Below are positions 1-9,363 of a stretch of DNA of 64,000 bases, in pieces; within the stretch, counting starts at the first letter, position 1; every line of letters starts with the position of its first letter. Source of the DNA: CAWGCE01 sp964480915 (GTDB lineage Bacteria > Planctomycetota > Planctomycetia > Pirellulales > Pirellulaceae); the NCBI GenBank assembly GCA_964480915.1, contig CAYZRS010000018.1, positions 24,150 through 88,149 of the forward strand. Reading direction: 5' to 3'. Made by a program: the position numbers and the translations under genes. The notes below the pieces were generated by a model. The model was not told where the DNA came from, searched no databases, and saw nothing but the letters and a program-made list of their open reading frames with translations.

Positions 1-2
1 CG

Positions 3-290
3 ATGAAGTCCCGCGCCGATTCGATCGATCTGCTGAACATGACCCACGATTTTCCCTGTCCGGTGATGATCAAGGCGATCGGTAAGAATGAGGCCGATTT
101 TCCGATGCGGATTGCCTGGGCAATTCGCGACGCGTTGGGACTTGAGTTTGATCCCGTCTATCGTACCCGCGAAGCCCAGGGGGGCAGGCACATTGCGGTC
201 ACACTCGAGCCGACGTTTGACAACGCGGAACAGGTTCTCGACCTCTATGACGCGATTCGCAAGGTCGAAGGCGTTGTGATGGTGATGTAG
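3..290 (+). CDS. DUF493 family protein (YbeD-like)
   Basis: A 95-residue protein of the small alpha/beta DUF493 family, to which E. coli YbeD (87 residues) belongs. The core from the FPCPVMIKAIG segment (about residues 17-27) to the C-terminal DLYDAIRKVEGVVMVM matches the family layout: an N-terminal strand, a helix, a strand with a conserved basic/glycine region (GGRHIAVT), and a final helix-strand ending in valines. The family is ACT-like and presumably regulatory; no reaction is known and none is visible here. The ATG lies 2 bases from the window edge, so its ribosome-binding site cannot be seen and a further upstream start cannot be excluded, but the length is already complete for the family. 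A terminator-like hairpin follows about 95 nt downstream. Confidence 0.75.
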   Translation: MKSRADSIDLLNMTHDFPCPVMIKAIGKNEADFPMRIAWAIRDALGLEFDPVYRTREAQGGRHIAVTLEPTFDNAEQVLDLYDAIRKVEGVVMVM

Positions 291-384
291 TGACGGCAAA
301 ATGTCGTCAATTGCTACCGATCACCGCGAATCGTGCTTGACGAAGAAGAGAATTGTCAACGGCGAGCAACTCTTGTTAGATTAG

Positions 385-414
385 AGCGGTCTTGGGTTTC
401 TGGCCCAGACCGCT
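385..414 (+). terminator. Terminator-like hairpin after the DUF493 gene
   Basis: AGCGGTCT (385-392) pairs with AGACCGCT (407-414), and GGG/CCC extends the stem inward past one bulged T. The hairpin is followed by GTTTG, which is only weakly T-rich. It lies between the DUF493 gene and the next gene on the same strand. Confidence 0.5.
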
Positions 415-495
415 GTTTGAGGTAACGTTGCCCGATGTGAGCGTCCATTGATGTACGGCTCAACAAGTTGGCGCTGCATTAGCTGAGGTGGAACC

Positions 496-2193
496 ATGAC
501 CAATCGAACTCCCAACTCTCTCTTTCCCATTTTGGCCGTGTTCTTTCTAACGTTGCTGGTCAGCAACGGATCGGCTCAAAAGCGTGAGTGGAATGACAAA
601 TCGGGCAAATTCAAAGTCGAGGCCGAATTCGTCGATTCGGACAACGAGACCGTCACGATCAAGACGGCTGCCGGTAAATCGATGGATGTCCCCAAGGCCA
701 AGCTCAGCGATGCCGATCTTGCCTTCGTCGCTGAGATAGAAACGAAGAAAGCCAATGAGGCGAAAGTTCGCTATTCTTCCACTCGTTTCTTTAACTCACT
801 CAAGAAGAGCGAAGAAGAACGTGACGAGGAGGTTTTGGAATTCATCACTTCTAGCGCTCGGGAGCGGATGGAAGGCTCGGGGAGCGAGATCAAGAATTTG
901 CCGAAACCGGACCGAGCGGCGAAACCGGTCGTCAAGTCGATCGCATTCGATGGCGATTCGGCCGAAGCGGTCGTTCGCTTGCGATTCAAAGGGAAGTCGA
1001 TCAGTCCAACTTTGCTTGTCCGGCGCGAGGAAGACAAATGGCTCGTCTATGGCATCATCGGACCCGACGAGAACGATGAAATCAAAACGATCCTCTTCGA
1101 GGACGAATCGGCCAATCCCAACAAGCGAGCTGCTGTTGACGAATCAAGCGACAAAAGTGCAAACGAAACGAGAGGAACCGAAAAAGCCGCCTTCAGCGTG
1201 CCGGACGGCAACGCGGCCAAGTTGTTCAAGTTCATTGATCAAACCATGTCGAGTAAACCGGCCCACGGCACCGACGACCTGACTCACCGGCAGCAAGTTG
1301 CCTCCGCCGTCGAATCGGCAGCCAACAAGGTCTTGCGGGACTCGGCCGTAAGCGAGCAAGACAAGACAAAAGCGGGCCGATTCCTTGTCGATGCGGCCAT
1401 GATCACAATTCAAGAGCAGCCAAACGGTATCGAACGCTTGAGTGAACTTGCGGAGGAGATTAATAGGCGAGGGTTGAGTGACGTTCAGCCGTATGCCGAG
1501 TCGGCGCTGCTGCTGGTGCGAGCGCGGCAGGCGAGTTCCGAGTCCGAGGTGCGGTCGGTGGTTGGCGATGTCGTGGCTCACTTATCGACGGTGCCGCTCA
1601 CACGAGAGAACATGGCGTTGGCTCAACAGGCCGGTACGATGGCTGAGAGGCTTGATTCGGCATTTGCCGCAGAAACGTATGCCAAATTTGGCGAGACTTT
1701 CCGTGGTGGCGAAGGGGCTGCCCAGGACGTTGCGGAACGATTCGATGCGATGGCGCGACGGTTAGGCTTGGTAGGCCAAGAAATGAGGGTCGCTGGAGTT
1801 GGCCCTGACGGTGAGTTGTTCAATTACGAAGATTACAAAGGGAAAGTCGTCTTGGTCGATTTCTGGGCCACTTGGTGCGGCCCCTGTCGCCAAGCGTTCC
1901 CCAACGTGTTGAAGAACTACGAGCAGTACCACGACAAAGGCTTTGAGGTCATTGCAATTAGCATCGACAAAGACCTTGGCGATTTGGCTTCGTTCATGAA
2001 AACGGAGAAGCCACCATGGATCGTGTTGGCCGATACGCATCCCAAGAATGGTGAGTCGATCGCCGACTACTACGGCATTGAAGCGATCCCCGCGACGTTC
2101 TTGATCGGCAAGGACGGCAAAGTGATCACCGCGGAAGTGCGTGGCGGACAACTGGACGCTCAATTGGAAAAGCTCCTAGGCGGCGAAGCCTAA
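496..2193 (+). CDS. Secreted SHD1 and TlpA-like thioredoxin-domain protein
   Basis: A 565-residue exported protein. Residues 1-28 form a signal peptide (MTNRTPNSLF start, hydrophobic core, cleavage near GSAQ). Residues about 30-80 are an SHD1 domain of the kind planctomycetes attach to secreted proteins (REWNDKSGKFKVEAEF, then AKLSDADLAFV). A middle, mostly helical region has no family I recognise. The C-terminal 130 residues are a TlpA/ResA-type thioredoxin domain with the active site WCGPC (C461 and C464) and the cis-proline region EAIPATF. It probably reduces or isomerises disulfides outside the cytoplasm, perhaps serving cytochrome maturation, but the partner is unknown. The start is supported by the signal peptide and a GAGGTGGA stretch just upstream. 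It converges with purF. Confidence 0.85.
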   Translation: MTNRTPNSLFPILAVFFLTLLVSNGSAQKREWNDKSGKFKVEAEFVDSDNETVTIKTAAGKSMDVPKAKLSDADLAFVAEIETKKANEAKVRYSSTRFFNSLKKSEEERDEEVLEFITSSARERMEGSGSEIKNLPKPDRAAKPVVKSIAFDGDSAEAVVRLRFKGKSISPTLLVRREEDKWLVYGIIGPDENDEIKTILFEDESANPNKRAAVDESSDKSANETRGTEKAAFSVPDGNAAKLFKFIDQTMSSKPAHGTDDLTHRQQVASAVESAANKVLRDSAVSEQDKTKAGRFLVDAAMITIQEQPNGIERLSELAEEINRRGLSDVQPYAESALLLVRARQASSESEVRSVVGDVVAHLSTVPLTRENMALAQQAGTMAERLDSAFAAETYAKFGETFRGGEGAAQDVAERFDAMARRLGLVGQEMRVAGVGPDGELFNYEDYKGKVVLVDFWATWCGPCRQAFPNVLKNYEQYHDKGFEVIAISIDKDLGDLASFMKTEKPPWIVLADTHPKNGESIADYYGIEAIPATFLIGKDGKVITAEVRGGQLDAQLEKLLGGEA

Positions 2194-2285
2194 GATCACG
2201 ACGCCAACGATCCGTACTTCGAATTTCTGAGTCGAGTCCGACCCGTGACAGAGGTAAAGGTCCCATCGCGATTGGGCGATGTCGC

Positions 2286-3866
2286 CTAACTGACACTCCG
2301 CTCGTACGTGCGGTCGGTGTTTCCCGACGAACGATCATCCAGCGCGACCTGATAGAGCTTCTTGCCACAATCGGTCGGATAGTCGCCCGTAATGCAGCCA
2401 CGGCAAAGTGAGGATTCCGGTTTTCCAATCGCCCGATGAATGGAATCGACCGGTAGGTACCGCAGCGAGTCGGCGCCTAGCTCTCGTGCCATTTCGTCCT
2501 GGCAGATGGCCGTCAATTCGCCATCGGGCATGAAGCGTGGCGCGAACAATTCGTCGATCCGCGACATGTCGATGCCGTAAAAACAGGGCGCGACAATGGG
2601 TGGGCAGGCAACGCGGACGTGAATCTCTTTCGCTTGTCCTTCTTCGCGAATCCGGTCGAGTAGGACTCGCATCGTCGTCGAGCGGACGATCGAATCTTCG
2701 ACCAGGATGACTCGTTTGCCGGCCATGACGTCGCGGAGCGGTGTGTATTTGTTTTGAGCCGCCGTCCGGCGAGAACCGCTCCCTTGAATGAAGGTGCGGC
2801 CCGAGTAGCGATTGCGAATCAGCCCTTCGCGGACGGGAATCCCCAGGCGGAACCCCATCGCATCGGCGGCCGCTTTACTCGTGTCCGGGACCGGAACGAT
2901 GATCGTGTTCTCGTCGAGTGGCAGCCGGCCTTCCGCCACTTCCAATTGGGCCAGTTCTTCGCCCAAATTGCGGCGGGTCAAGTAGACGCTACGTTCATCG
3001 AGCGTGCTGGCCACGTTCGCGAAATAAATCCACTCGAAAAAGCAATGTGCGGTATTCTTCGATTCGGCAAACTGTTCGAAACGCAGTTTGCCTTTTTCGA
3101 TTAAGATCGCATGGCCGGGGGTCAGTGATTTGATTTGATCCGATTGGAACCCAAGATTCACCAGGGCCACGCTCTCGCTGGCCGCTGCGAAGAAGGAACC
3201 ATCGATAGCGTAACACAGCGGCTTCAGTCCCAAGGGATCGCGAGCGATCATCATGTCACCGTCCGCATTCAGATAAACGAGGCTGTAAGCGCCGTCAAAA
3301 CGTTGACTGACTTTTTGCATGACCTCAATGAGCGCGGGCCGTTTCGAGCCGGATAATTCGCGGCTCAATTCGTGCATGATGATTTCGGTGTCGGTGTCAC
3401 GCGCCAGATGATGGTTGCCGTCCCGCAGCAGCGCATCGCGCAGCTCGTGGTAGTTCGCCAGCTGTCCGTTGAAACCGAAACTAAACCACTTATGACGTTC
3501 CAGATGATGACGTTCGAACGGCTGGGCATAGCCCCGATCGTCCTGGCCGCAAGTGGCGTAGCGAACATGGCCGATTCCGGCGCTGCCGGCATATTCGGCC
3601 TGGATACTTTCCATCTTGCCGCGATGGGCCAGACGGAAGACCTCGGTCACCGAACCGACATCTTTTTTCGTATCGATCAACTGGCTGCGGTCGGCGCGAT
3701 AGGTCGTCATGCCGGCGGCAAGTTGTCCGCGGTTCTGCAAATCGAGCAGCATCCTCGGGATTAACCGAGTCACCTCGTTCGGTCCTTCCGCAGGACAGAG
3801 ATCGCTGATTGGACCGTCAAGATGGTAAACGGCGGCGATCCCGCACTCTTCGTATAATTCGCTCAT
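2286..3866 (-). CDS. purF: Amidophosphoribosyltransferase
   Basis: First committed step of purine synthesis: glutamine plus PRPP gives phosphoribosylamine. The 526-residue protein starts MSELYEEC; C8 is the N-terminal nucleophile exposed by removal of a short propeptide, as in the Bacillus-type enzyme, which is why this start was chosen over an upstream ATG at 4079 that would overlap proB. An Ntn glutaminase domain (residues 8 to about 250) is followed by a phosphoribosyltransferase domain with the PRPP loop VILVEDSIVRSTT. The C-terminal cysteines in SLCRGCITGDYPTDC suggest the 4Fe-4S form of PurF. It is divergent from proB, with its own promoter at 3932-3960. Confidence 0.95.
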   Translation of the reverse strand: MSELYEECGIAAVYHLDGPISDLCPAEGPNEVTRLIPRMLLDLQNRGQLAAGMTTYRADRSQLIDTKKDVGSVTEVFRLAHRGKMESIQAEYAGSAGIGHVRYATCGQDDRGYAQPFERHHLERHKWFSFGFNGQLANYHELRDALLRDGNHHLARDTDTEIIMHELSRELSGSKRPALIEVMQKVSQRFDGAYSLVYLNADGDMMIARDPLGLKPLCYAIDGSFFAAASESVALVNLGFQSDQIKSLTPGHAILIEKGKLRFEQFAESKNTAHCFFEWIYFANVASTLDERSVYLTRRNLGEELAQLEVAEGRLPLDENTIIVPVPDTSKAAADAMGFRLGIPVREGLIRNRYSGRTFIQGSGSRRTAAQNKYTPLRDVMAGKRVILVEDSIVRSTTMRVLLDRIREEGQAKEIHVRVACPPIVAPCFYGIDMSRIDELFAPRFMPDGELTAICQDEMARELGADSLRYLPVDSIHRAIGKPESSLCRGCITGDYPTDCGKKLYQVALDDRSSGNTDRTYERSVS

Positions 3867-3931
3867 GAATTTAACGGCATTCGCTTCATGCCAAGCCGTA
3901 GTTTGGGCCGCTTTCAGGTTCCGATTTGCTG

Positions 3932-3960
3932 ATTCTAGGCAGATATTGTGCGAGCAACAA
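3932..3960 (-). promoter_or_regulatory. Predicted sigma-70-type promoter of purF
   Basis: On the minus strand, TTGTTG (3960-3955) and TAGAAT (3937-3932) are separated by exactly 17 nt. Transcription would start near 3925, giving a leader of about 60 nt before the purF ATG at 3866. No purine-riboswitch-like core was recognised in this leader. Confidence 0.5.
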
Positions 3961-4054
3961 CCGAACGTGTAAAGAACCGCGGTTTCTCTAGTTACAGCGT
4001 TGCCGTATTGTAGATTGGCAGGCGCCGACCTTAAAAGAATCTGCAAAATCACCC

Positions 4055-5248
4055 ATGAACGATCACGAATCTCATTCATCCACCAGCTCCACTCAGACGG
4101 CCCTACGCCGGCAAATCGTTGACGCGGCGCAGCAAGTTGTGATCAAGCTGGGGACGCGAGTCGTTTGTGGTTCCGACGGTCGTTTGAGTCAGGAACGAGT
4201 CGGCCAACTCGCCCAGCAGATCAGCCAGCTGTTGGATCGCGGCCTGCAAGTGGTTCTCGTCAGCAGTGGAGCTGTTGGAGCCGGTATGAGCCAGTTGGGG
4301 CTTCGTCAGCGGCCCACCGATTTGGCCAAGCTGCAGGCCGTCGCCGCGATCGGCCAAGCTCGGCTGATTGATGAGTACGAACGCCACCTCAGTGCCCAGA
4401 ATCGGCACGCCGCTCAAGTGCTGCTGATTTCCGATGATCTCGACGACCGAACACGATACCTAAACGTCCGCAACACGCTGCTCGAATTGCTCGAACTGGG
4501 CGCCGTGCCCATCATCAATGAAAACGACACCGTCGCTGTGGAAGAGTTGATGACTACGTTTGGCGATAACGATCGGCTGGCCGCTCGCGTCGCGAACCTG
4601 CTGCGAGCGACGTTGCTCATCATCCTCAGCGACGTCGATGGTCTCTTTGACGGTGATCCGACTGCCGCCGACAGCCGGTTGATCTCCACGGCACCGTCCA
4701 TCGACCATGCCATTCAGGAATTCGTGTGTGACAAACCGGGAACGTTGTCGCGTGGCGGCATGCGCAGCAAGCTGGAAGCGGCTCGCGAATGCACGATGGC
4801 CGGTAAGCATGTCATCCTTGCCAACGGTCATCGGCCTCAGGTACTTACCGACATCATGCAGGGCGCCGAAGTTGGCACGCTGTTCTTGGCCGAAGCGAAA
4901 GCGATCAGTCCGTTGAAACGTTGGATCGGTTTTGCGGCCAAGCCGAAAGGGAAGCTGCAGATCGACGCCGGTGCCTGCCAAGCGCTCGCCGATCACGGCC
5001 GCAGTCTGTTGCCCATCGGCGTAAAAAGCGTGCATGGTGAGTTCAAGAAAGGTGACGTCGTTTCCTTGGTCGACGAAAATTCGAAGGAAGTTGCCCGCGG
5101 CCTCACGAACTACTCGGCGACCGACGTCCAGGTCATTCAAGGGCACAATAGTGACCAGATCGGTGAGCTACTTGGCTACAGCCCCTACGAAGAGCTGATC
5201 CATCGCGACAATCTAGTGCTAACCTCTTCCAATTTGCCGACATCGTAG
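4055..5248 (+). CDS. proB: Glutamate 5-kinase with C-terminal PUA domain
   Basis: Phosphorylates glutamate in the first step of proline synthesis. The 397-residue protein has an amino-acid-kinase domain (about residues 20-275) with the phosphate-binding segments VIKLGTRVV and VSSGAVGAG, the glutamate-site region INENDTVAVEE and FGDNDRLAARVA, and the GGMRSKLEAA motif. A PUA domain follows (about 290-385, including KSVHGEFKKGDVVSL). Length and order match E. coli-type ProB with PUA. It is divergent from purF. proC, which completes the pathway, is 31 kb away at 35731; proA is not in the window. Confidence 0.95.
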   Translation: MNDHESHSSTSSTQTALRRQIVDAAQQVVIKLGTRVVCGSDGRLSQERVGQLAQQISQLLDRGLQVVLVSSGAVGAGMSQLGLRQRPTDLAKLQAVAAIGQARLIDEYERHLSAQNRHAAQVLLISDDLDDRTRYLNVRNTLLELLELGAVPIINENDTVAVEELMTTFGDNDRLAARVANLLRATLLIILSDVDGLFDGDPTAADSRLISTAPSIDHAIQEFVCDKPGTLSRGGMRSKLEAARECTMAGKHVILANGHRPQVLTDIMQGAEVGTLFLAEAKAISPLKRWIGFAAKPKGKLQIDAGACQALADHGRSLLPIGVKSVHGEFKKGDVVSLVDENSKEVARGLTNYSATDVQVIQGHNSDQIGELLGYSPYEELIHRDNLVLTSSNLPTS

Positions 5249-5518
5249 CCGCCTCTTACTGGTTGAAATCGTACGTTGGTGTGTCGGTCTGGTCTTTTTC
5301 CGGATCGGAAAGAGCTTTCGAGTCGTTTCATTGGCAGACGCCAGCGTGACCATTCGGGGGTGGAACTGTTCGCTGAGAGAGCGAATTTCAATTCGATGCA
5401 GTGGCTGCGCTGCGTTGATTCTCGGTCGTTTTGAAGATCGTTTGTGGGAAGAAGGTGCGTCGCCCTAGCATGGAGATAGGGGAAACATCGAATTCACTGA
5501 CTCATCGGAGCCTTCCTC

Positions 5519-6712
5519 ATGAATGGAAAACGAACTGCGTTTACCCTGGTCGAGTTACTCGTTGTCATCATAATTATTTCTGTGTTTATTTCACTCCTCT
5601 TGCCGGCTGTTCAGTCGGCGCGTGAAGCAGCCAGGCAATCGTCGATGAAGGGTGAGTATCTTCATGAAACAATGGACAACGTTGCCGAGGTTGGGCCGCA
5701 GCCAGCAACTTTGTCTCAGGCTCGGATTCGAACGATTCGAGCTGACATAACTCTGACTCCTAAGTTGAGCGCCGGTACAGCTACCCCTGAGTCCATCTAC
5801 GAAGCTCGTTTTGTCGGCTCGTTGTCAGTGCAACCTCCCGCTGAAGGAGGTTCGTCATGCGAAGTTCGATTGCCAATGCCCCCTCAAGTGATTTCACTTT
5901 CTGACCTCTCGATCAAGGTGGCAGGAGAAGGAAGTGAGCGAACGGCCTTGCGAAATGGAAAACTGGTGTGGCAAGGTGAACTCCCACAAGAAGGGACAGA
6001 ACTCGAAGTCACTTACACGGCGGTTGGACGCGGGCTGTTCGAATTAGGCCTTGTAAACGCTGGGCTCATTGATGATTATCAGATCGCGCTGACTTCGACC
6101 GGGTCTGATTTGCGACTGCTTGAGTTGTCACTTCAACCGACCAGTGTCGAACGGTCGGGTAGTAACACCACTTATCAATGGAATTACTCCCAGCTGCTGA
6201 TTGGGCGACCCGTCTACGTGGATATTTTGGGCATCGCACCCATTGATCGACTGGGTGAGCTTACCTGGTTGGGGCCTCTGAGTGTTGTCGTTTTCGGCTT
6301 GCTGTTAGGTTTAGTTGTGCAGGCCAGCGCCGTGCCAAACTTCGACCGTTGGATGTTACTGTTGACGATCGGAACCTTTGCGGGCGCGTATCCGCTGATG
6401 TATTTCGCACAAGAGTACATTTCGCTGTTTTTGTCAGTTATCGTTTCCGCACTGTTCGCTGTTACCGTGATTGGCATTCGTGCAGTCACGCTAATGGGAT
6501 TACTCCGTGCCCTCTATGGTATTGTCGGTCCTGCCGCTGTGATCATGGCGATAACATTAGTCGCTGCGGTCTGGCCTCAGTCCCAAGGGATCTTGCTAAC
6601 CTGTTTAGCACTGGGATGTTTCATCGCCAGTATGATGCTGATGCCACACATCGACCCGGATAAGATTTGGCCGAAGAGACCGGTTGTTGAGCCAGCAGCT
6701 TCAACAAATTGA
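5519..6712 (+). CDS. Prepilin-type N-terminus fused to a polytopic membrane protein
   Basis: A 397-residue protein of unknown function. The first 40 residues are a textbook type IV prepilin/pseudopilin leader and helix (KRTAFTLVELLVVI, with cleavage expected before F and a Glu at +5 of the mature form), followed by the planctomycete LLPAVQSAREAAR signature. Instead of the usual pilin-like soluble body, residues about 60-245 form a beta-rich region, and residues about 245-375 contain about five hydrophobic segments (starting at LGPLSVVVFGLLLG, WMLLLTIGTFAG, LFLSVIVSALFAV, ALYGIVGPAAVIM and GILLTCLALGCFI). The PIDRLGELTW stretch before the first segment resembles the entry to the multi-pass tail of CreD-like inner-membrane proteins, but that is an inference. 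No partner genes are adjacent. Confidence 0.7.
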   Translation: MNGKRTAFTLVELLVVIIIISVFISLLLPAVQSAREAARQSSMKGEYLHETMDNVAEVGPQPATLSQARIRTIRADITLTPKLSAGTATPESIYEARFVGSLSVQPPAEGGSSCEVRLPMPPQVISLSDLSIKVAGEGSERTALRNGKLVWQGELPQEGTELEVTYTAVGRGLFELGLVNAGLIDDYQIALTSTGSDLRLLELSLQPTSVERSGSNTTYQWNYSQLLIGRPVYVDILGIAPIDRLGELTWLGPLSVVVFGLLLGLVVQASAVPNFDRWMLLLTIGTFAGAYPLMYFAQEYISLFLSVIVSALFAVTVIGIRAVTLMGLLRALYGIVGPAAVIMAITLVAAVWPQSQGILLTCLALGCFIASMMLMPHIDPDKIWPKRPVVEPAASTN

Positions 6713-6924
6713 TGATCGGACCCTCGCCAATGCTTTCCGGAAGGCGATTTGCCTTATTTTTTGGCAGACCGTGAATGGTCGCAGGCTCGCATCGCTTACG
6801 GTGGCAGAGTATGCAATATTGATGCGTACCGAGATTAGAAGACCATCACTCTGTCGGCCTGTTTGCCAACTCGGGATGTTGTTCTGTCCGGGGTACAACC
6901 GAACGCCGTTCCTGGAGTAATGAT

Positions 6925-7704
6925 TTGGACATCGTGGAATACAACAAACAGGCATGGGATCGCAAAGTGAGCGAAGCCGATCGTTGGACGGTGCCGGTCA
7001 GTGCGGAGGCGATTGAGCAGGCGCGCGGCGGCCAGTTCGAGATGGTGCTCACGCCGTCCATCCCTGTGCCACGGTCATGGTTTCCCGATCTGAAAGAGGC
7101 AAAAACGCTCTGTTTGGCAGCGGCTGGGGGCCAGCAGGCGCCGCTGCTCGCTGCTGCGGGAGCGGTGGTCACCGTGTTTGACAATTCGCCGATGCAATTG
7201 CAGCAAGACAAACTGGTCGCAGAGCGTGCAGGGCTCTCATTGGAACGGGTGCAGGGAGACATGCGCGATTTGTCCATGTTTGCCGATGGCCAATTTGATT
7301 TCATCTTCCATCCGTGCTCGAACACCTTCGTACCAGATGTCGTGCCCGTGTGGCGCGAGGCAGCACGAGTGCTGCGGCCCGGTGGTCTCCTGCTGTCCGG
7401 GTTTACCAACCCTGTCCGCTACATTTTCGATGATGAACGGACTTATAGCGGCCAACTGGTCGTACGACATGCCCTGCCCTATTCTGACATGACGCACTTG
7501 AGCGACGATGAGTTAAAGGTTCATGTGACCGATCCGGGACATCCATTTGAATTTGGCCATACGCTCGATTCGCAGATTGGTGAGCAGCTGCGATCCGGTT
7601 TTGTGATGACCGATTTCTACGAAGATCGTTTCGGAGCCGAAGAAAAAGATCCCATCTCTCAGTTTATGAATACTTTCATGGCGACTCGGTGCGAGCGCCG
7701 ATAA
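6925..7704 (+). CDS. Class I SAM-dependent methyltransferase
   Basis: A 259-residue cytoplasmic protein with a Rossmann methyltransferase core. Motif I is the CLAAAGGQQAPLLAAAGA stretch followed by an acidic strand end (VTVFDNS), and the post-core segment EAARVLRPGGLLLSGF is the usual motif III region. The substrate cannot be deduced. The start is a TTG at 6925, chosen because GGAG (6914-6917) lies 7 nt upstream and no ATG fits better. The photolyase gene starts only 15 nt after its stop, so the two are probably co-transcribed. Confidence 0.8.
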   Translation: MDIVEYNKQAWDRKVSEADRWTVPVSAEAIEQARGGQFEMVLTPSIPVPRSWFPDLKEAKTLCLAAAGGQQAPLLAAAGAVVTVFDNSPMQLQQDKLVAERAGLSLERVQGDMRDLSMFADGQFDFIFHPCSNTFVPDVVPVWREAARVLRPGGLLLSGFTNPVRYIFDDERTYSGQLVVRHALPYSDMTHLSDDELKVHVTDPGHPFEFGHTLDSQIGEQLRSGFVMTDFYEDRFGAEEKDPISQFMNTFMATRCERR

Positions 7705-7719
7705 GACGCCTCTTTCACC

Positions 7720-9264
7720 ATGCCAAAACGACTACGTCATCTGTTGCTCATCCTCGGCGACCAATTGAACTTCGATTCGGCAGCGTTCGATGGTTTTGAT
7801 AAATCGCTCGATGCGGTCTGGATGGCGGAGGTTGCTGAGGAGTCGACCCATGTTTGGTCCCACAAAGCGCGCATCGTCATATTTCTAGCCGCCATGCGGC
7901 ACTTCCGGCAAACTTTGGTTGCCGAGGGGATTTCGGTCGACTACCGAGCGATTGATGATCCGCAAAACGGAGGTACGTTCGCTGCGGAATTGTCGGCGGC
8001 CATCGAGCGCTTGAGCCCGCAGAAATTGATCGTGGTTTTGCCCGGTGAACAGCGAGTGCTCGAATCATTGCAAAATGTGGCGCACGAATCGGGCCTCCCT
8101 TTGCACGTTGTCCCGGATCGGCACTTTTATACGACGCCTGAAGAATTTGCGGATCATGCCCAGGGACGCAAACAGTTGCGATTAGAGTTCTTCTATCGTG
8201 AGTTGCGGCGGCGATTTGACGTGTTGATGGACGGAAATACGCCCGAGGGTGGTAAGTGGAACTACGATTCGGACAATCGTGGCTCATTCAAAAAAGCGGG
8301 ACCGGGGACCGTGGCGAGCCCCCAGTCTTTCCCGCCGGACAAAGTGACGGCCGAAGTCATGGAGACTGTCGAAACGAAGTTTGCCGATCATCCGGGCAGT
8401 CTGGCCAAGTTCGATTGGCCTGTGACTCGTGACGATGCCCAGCGAGCGCTCGATGATTTTATTCAACATCGCTTGTCGACATTTGGCGATTTTCAGGATG
8501 CGATGTGGACGGACGAGCCCTATCTTTATCACTCGAAATTGTCGACGGCGCTGAACCTGAAACTGCTCGACCCACGGGAAGTGGTGGAAGCGGCGGTCGA
8601 CGCCTATCGTGGCGGCAAAGCGAATCTAAGTGGAGTCGAAGGGTTCGTTCGTCAGATCCTCGGTTGGCGTGAATATGTCCGCGGGATCTATTTTCTTTAC
8701 ATGCCGGAATATCTCGAACGGAATGCGCTCGGCGCGCAAGAGCCTCTGCCCGATTGGTTTTGGACCGGCGAAACAGAGATGCACTGCCTGCAGCAGGCGA
8801 TCGGGCAAACGTTAGAGTACGGATACGCGCATCACATTCAACGGTTAATGGTCACCGGCCTGTTCTGCCTGCTCTTGGGTGTCGATCCCAAGCGAGTCCA
8901 CGAGTGGTACTTGGCGGTTTACGTTGACGCAATTGAGTGGGTTGAGCTGCCGAATTCGCTGGGAATGTCGCAGTTTGCGGACGGCGGTGTCATGGCCAGC
9001 AAGCCCTACGTCGCGACCGGGAAGTACATCAAGCGGATGAGTAATTACTGCCAAAGTTGCCAATTCAATCCTGACCTGGCCACCGGCGAAGACGCCTGCC
9101 CGTTCACGACGATGTATTGGGACTTTCTGCAGCGTCATCAAAAGCAACTTCAGGGCAACAACCGCATGTCGCTTCAATTGCGAAATCTGCAGCGGAAAGA
9201 ACCGCAGGAACTTGTCCAAATCACTGACCAAGCGGAGAGATTTCGTCAAAGGATGCGGTCGTAG
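7720..9264 (+). CDS. FeS-type photolyase/cryptochrome (PhrB-like)
   Basis: A 514-residue flavoprotein of the prokaryotic iron-sulfur photolyase/cryptochrome family (6-4 photolyase and CryB group). Residues 1 to about 170 are the antenna-binding Rossmann domain (LRHLLLILGDQLNFDS). The rest is the helical FAD domain, with LSTALNLKLLDP, QILGWREYVRGIYF and MSQFADGG segments. Four cysteines, C356, C444, C447 and C460, have the same spacing (88, 3, 13) as the 4Fe-4S ligands I recall for Agrobacterium PhrB, so the cluster is expected. It likely repairs UV photoproducts with light. It follows a methyltransferase gene by 15 nt. Confidence 0.92.
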   Translation: MPKRLRHLLLILGDQLNFDSAAFDGFDKSLDAVWMAEVAEESTHVWSHKARIVIFLAAMRHFRQTLVAEGISVDYRAIDDPQNGGTFAAELSAAIERLSPQKLIVVLPGEQRVLESLQNVAHESGLPLHVVPDRHFYTTPEEFADHAQGRKQLRLEFFYRELRRRFDVLMDGNTPEGGKWNYDSDNRGSFKKAGPGTVASPQSFPPDKVTAEVMETVETKFADHPGSLAKFDWPVTRDDAQRALDDFIQHRLSTFGDFQDAMWTDEPYLYHSKLSTALNLKLLDPREVVEAAVDAYRGGKANLSGVEGFVRQILGWREYVRGIYFLYMPEYLERNALGAQEPLPDWFWTGETEMHCLQQAIGQTLEYGYAHHIQRLMVTGLFCLLLGVDPKRVHEWYLAVYVDAIEWVELPNSLGMSQFADGGVMASKPYVATGKYIKRMSNYCQSCQFNPDLATGEDACPFTTMYWDFLQRHQKQLQGNNRMSLQLRNLQRKEPQELVQITDQAERFRQRMRS

Positions 9265-9363
9265 ATGTGCCGTGCCCAAAGGGTGTGGTGACGAACCCGC
9301 AAGACGTCGATATCATGATCGCTGGTTTATCGACTGTTTGATTTGATCTTCGGAGTTTGATTT

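Noticed and set aside
4460..5146. 228-codon open frame antisense to proB
   Set aside because: proB motifs on the plus strand are complete; this is a shadow.
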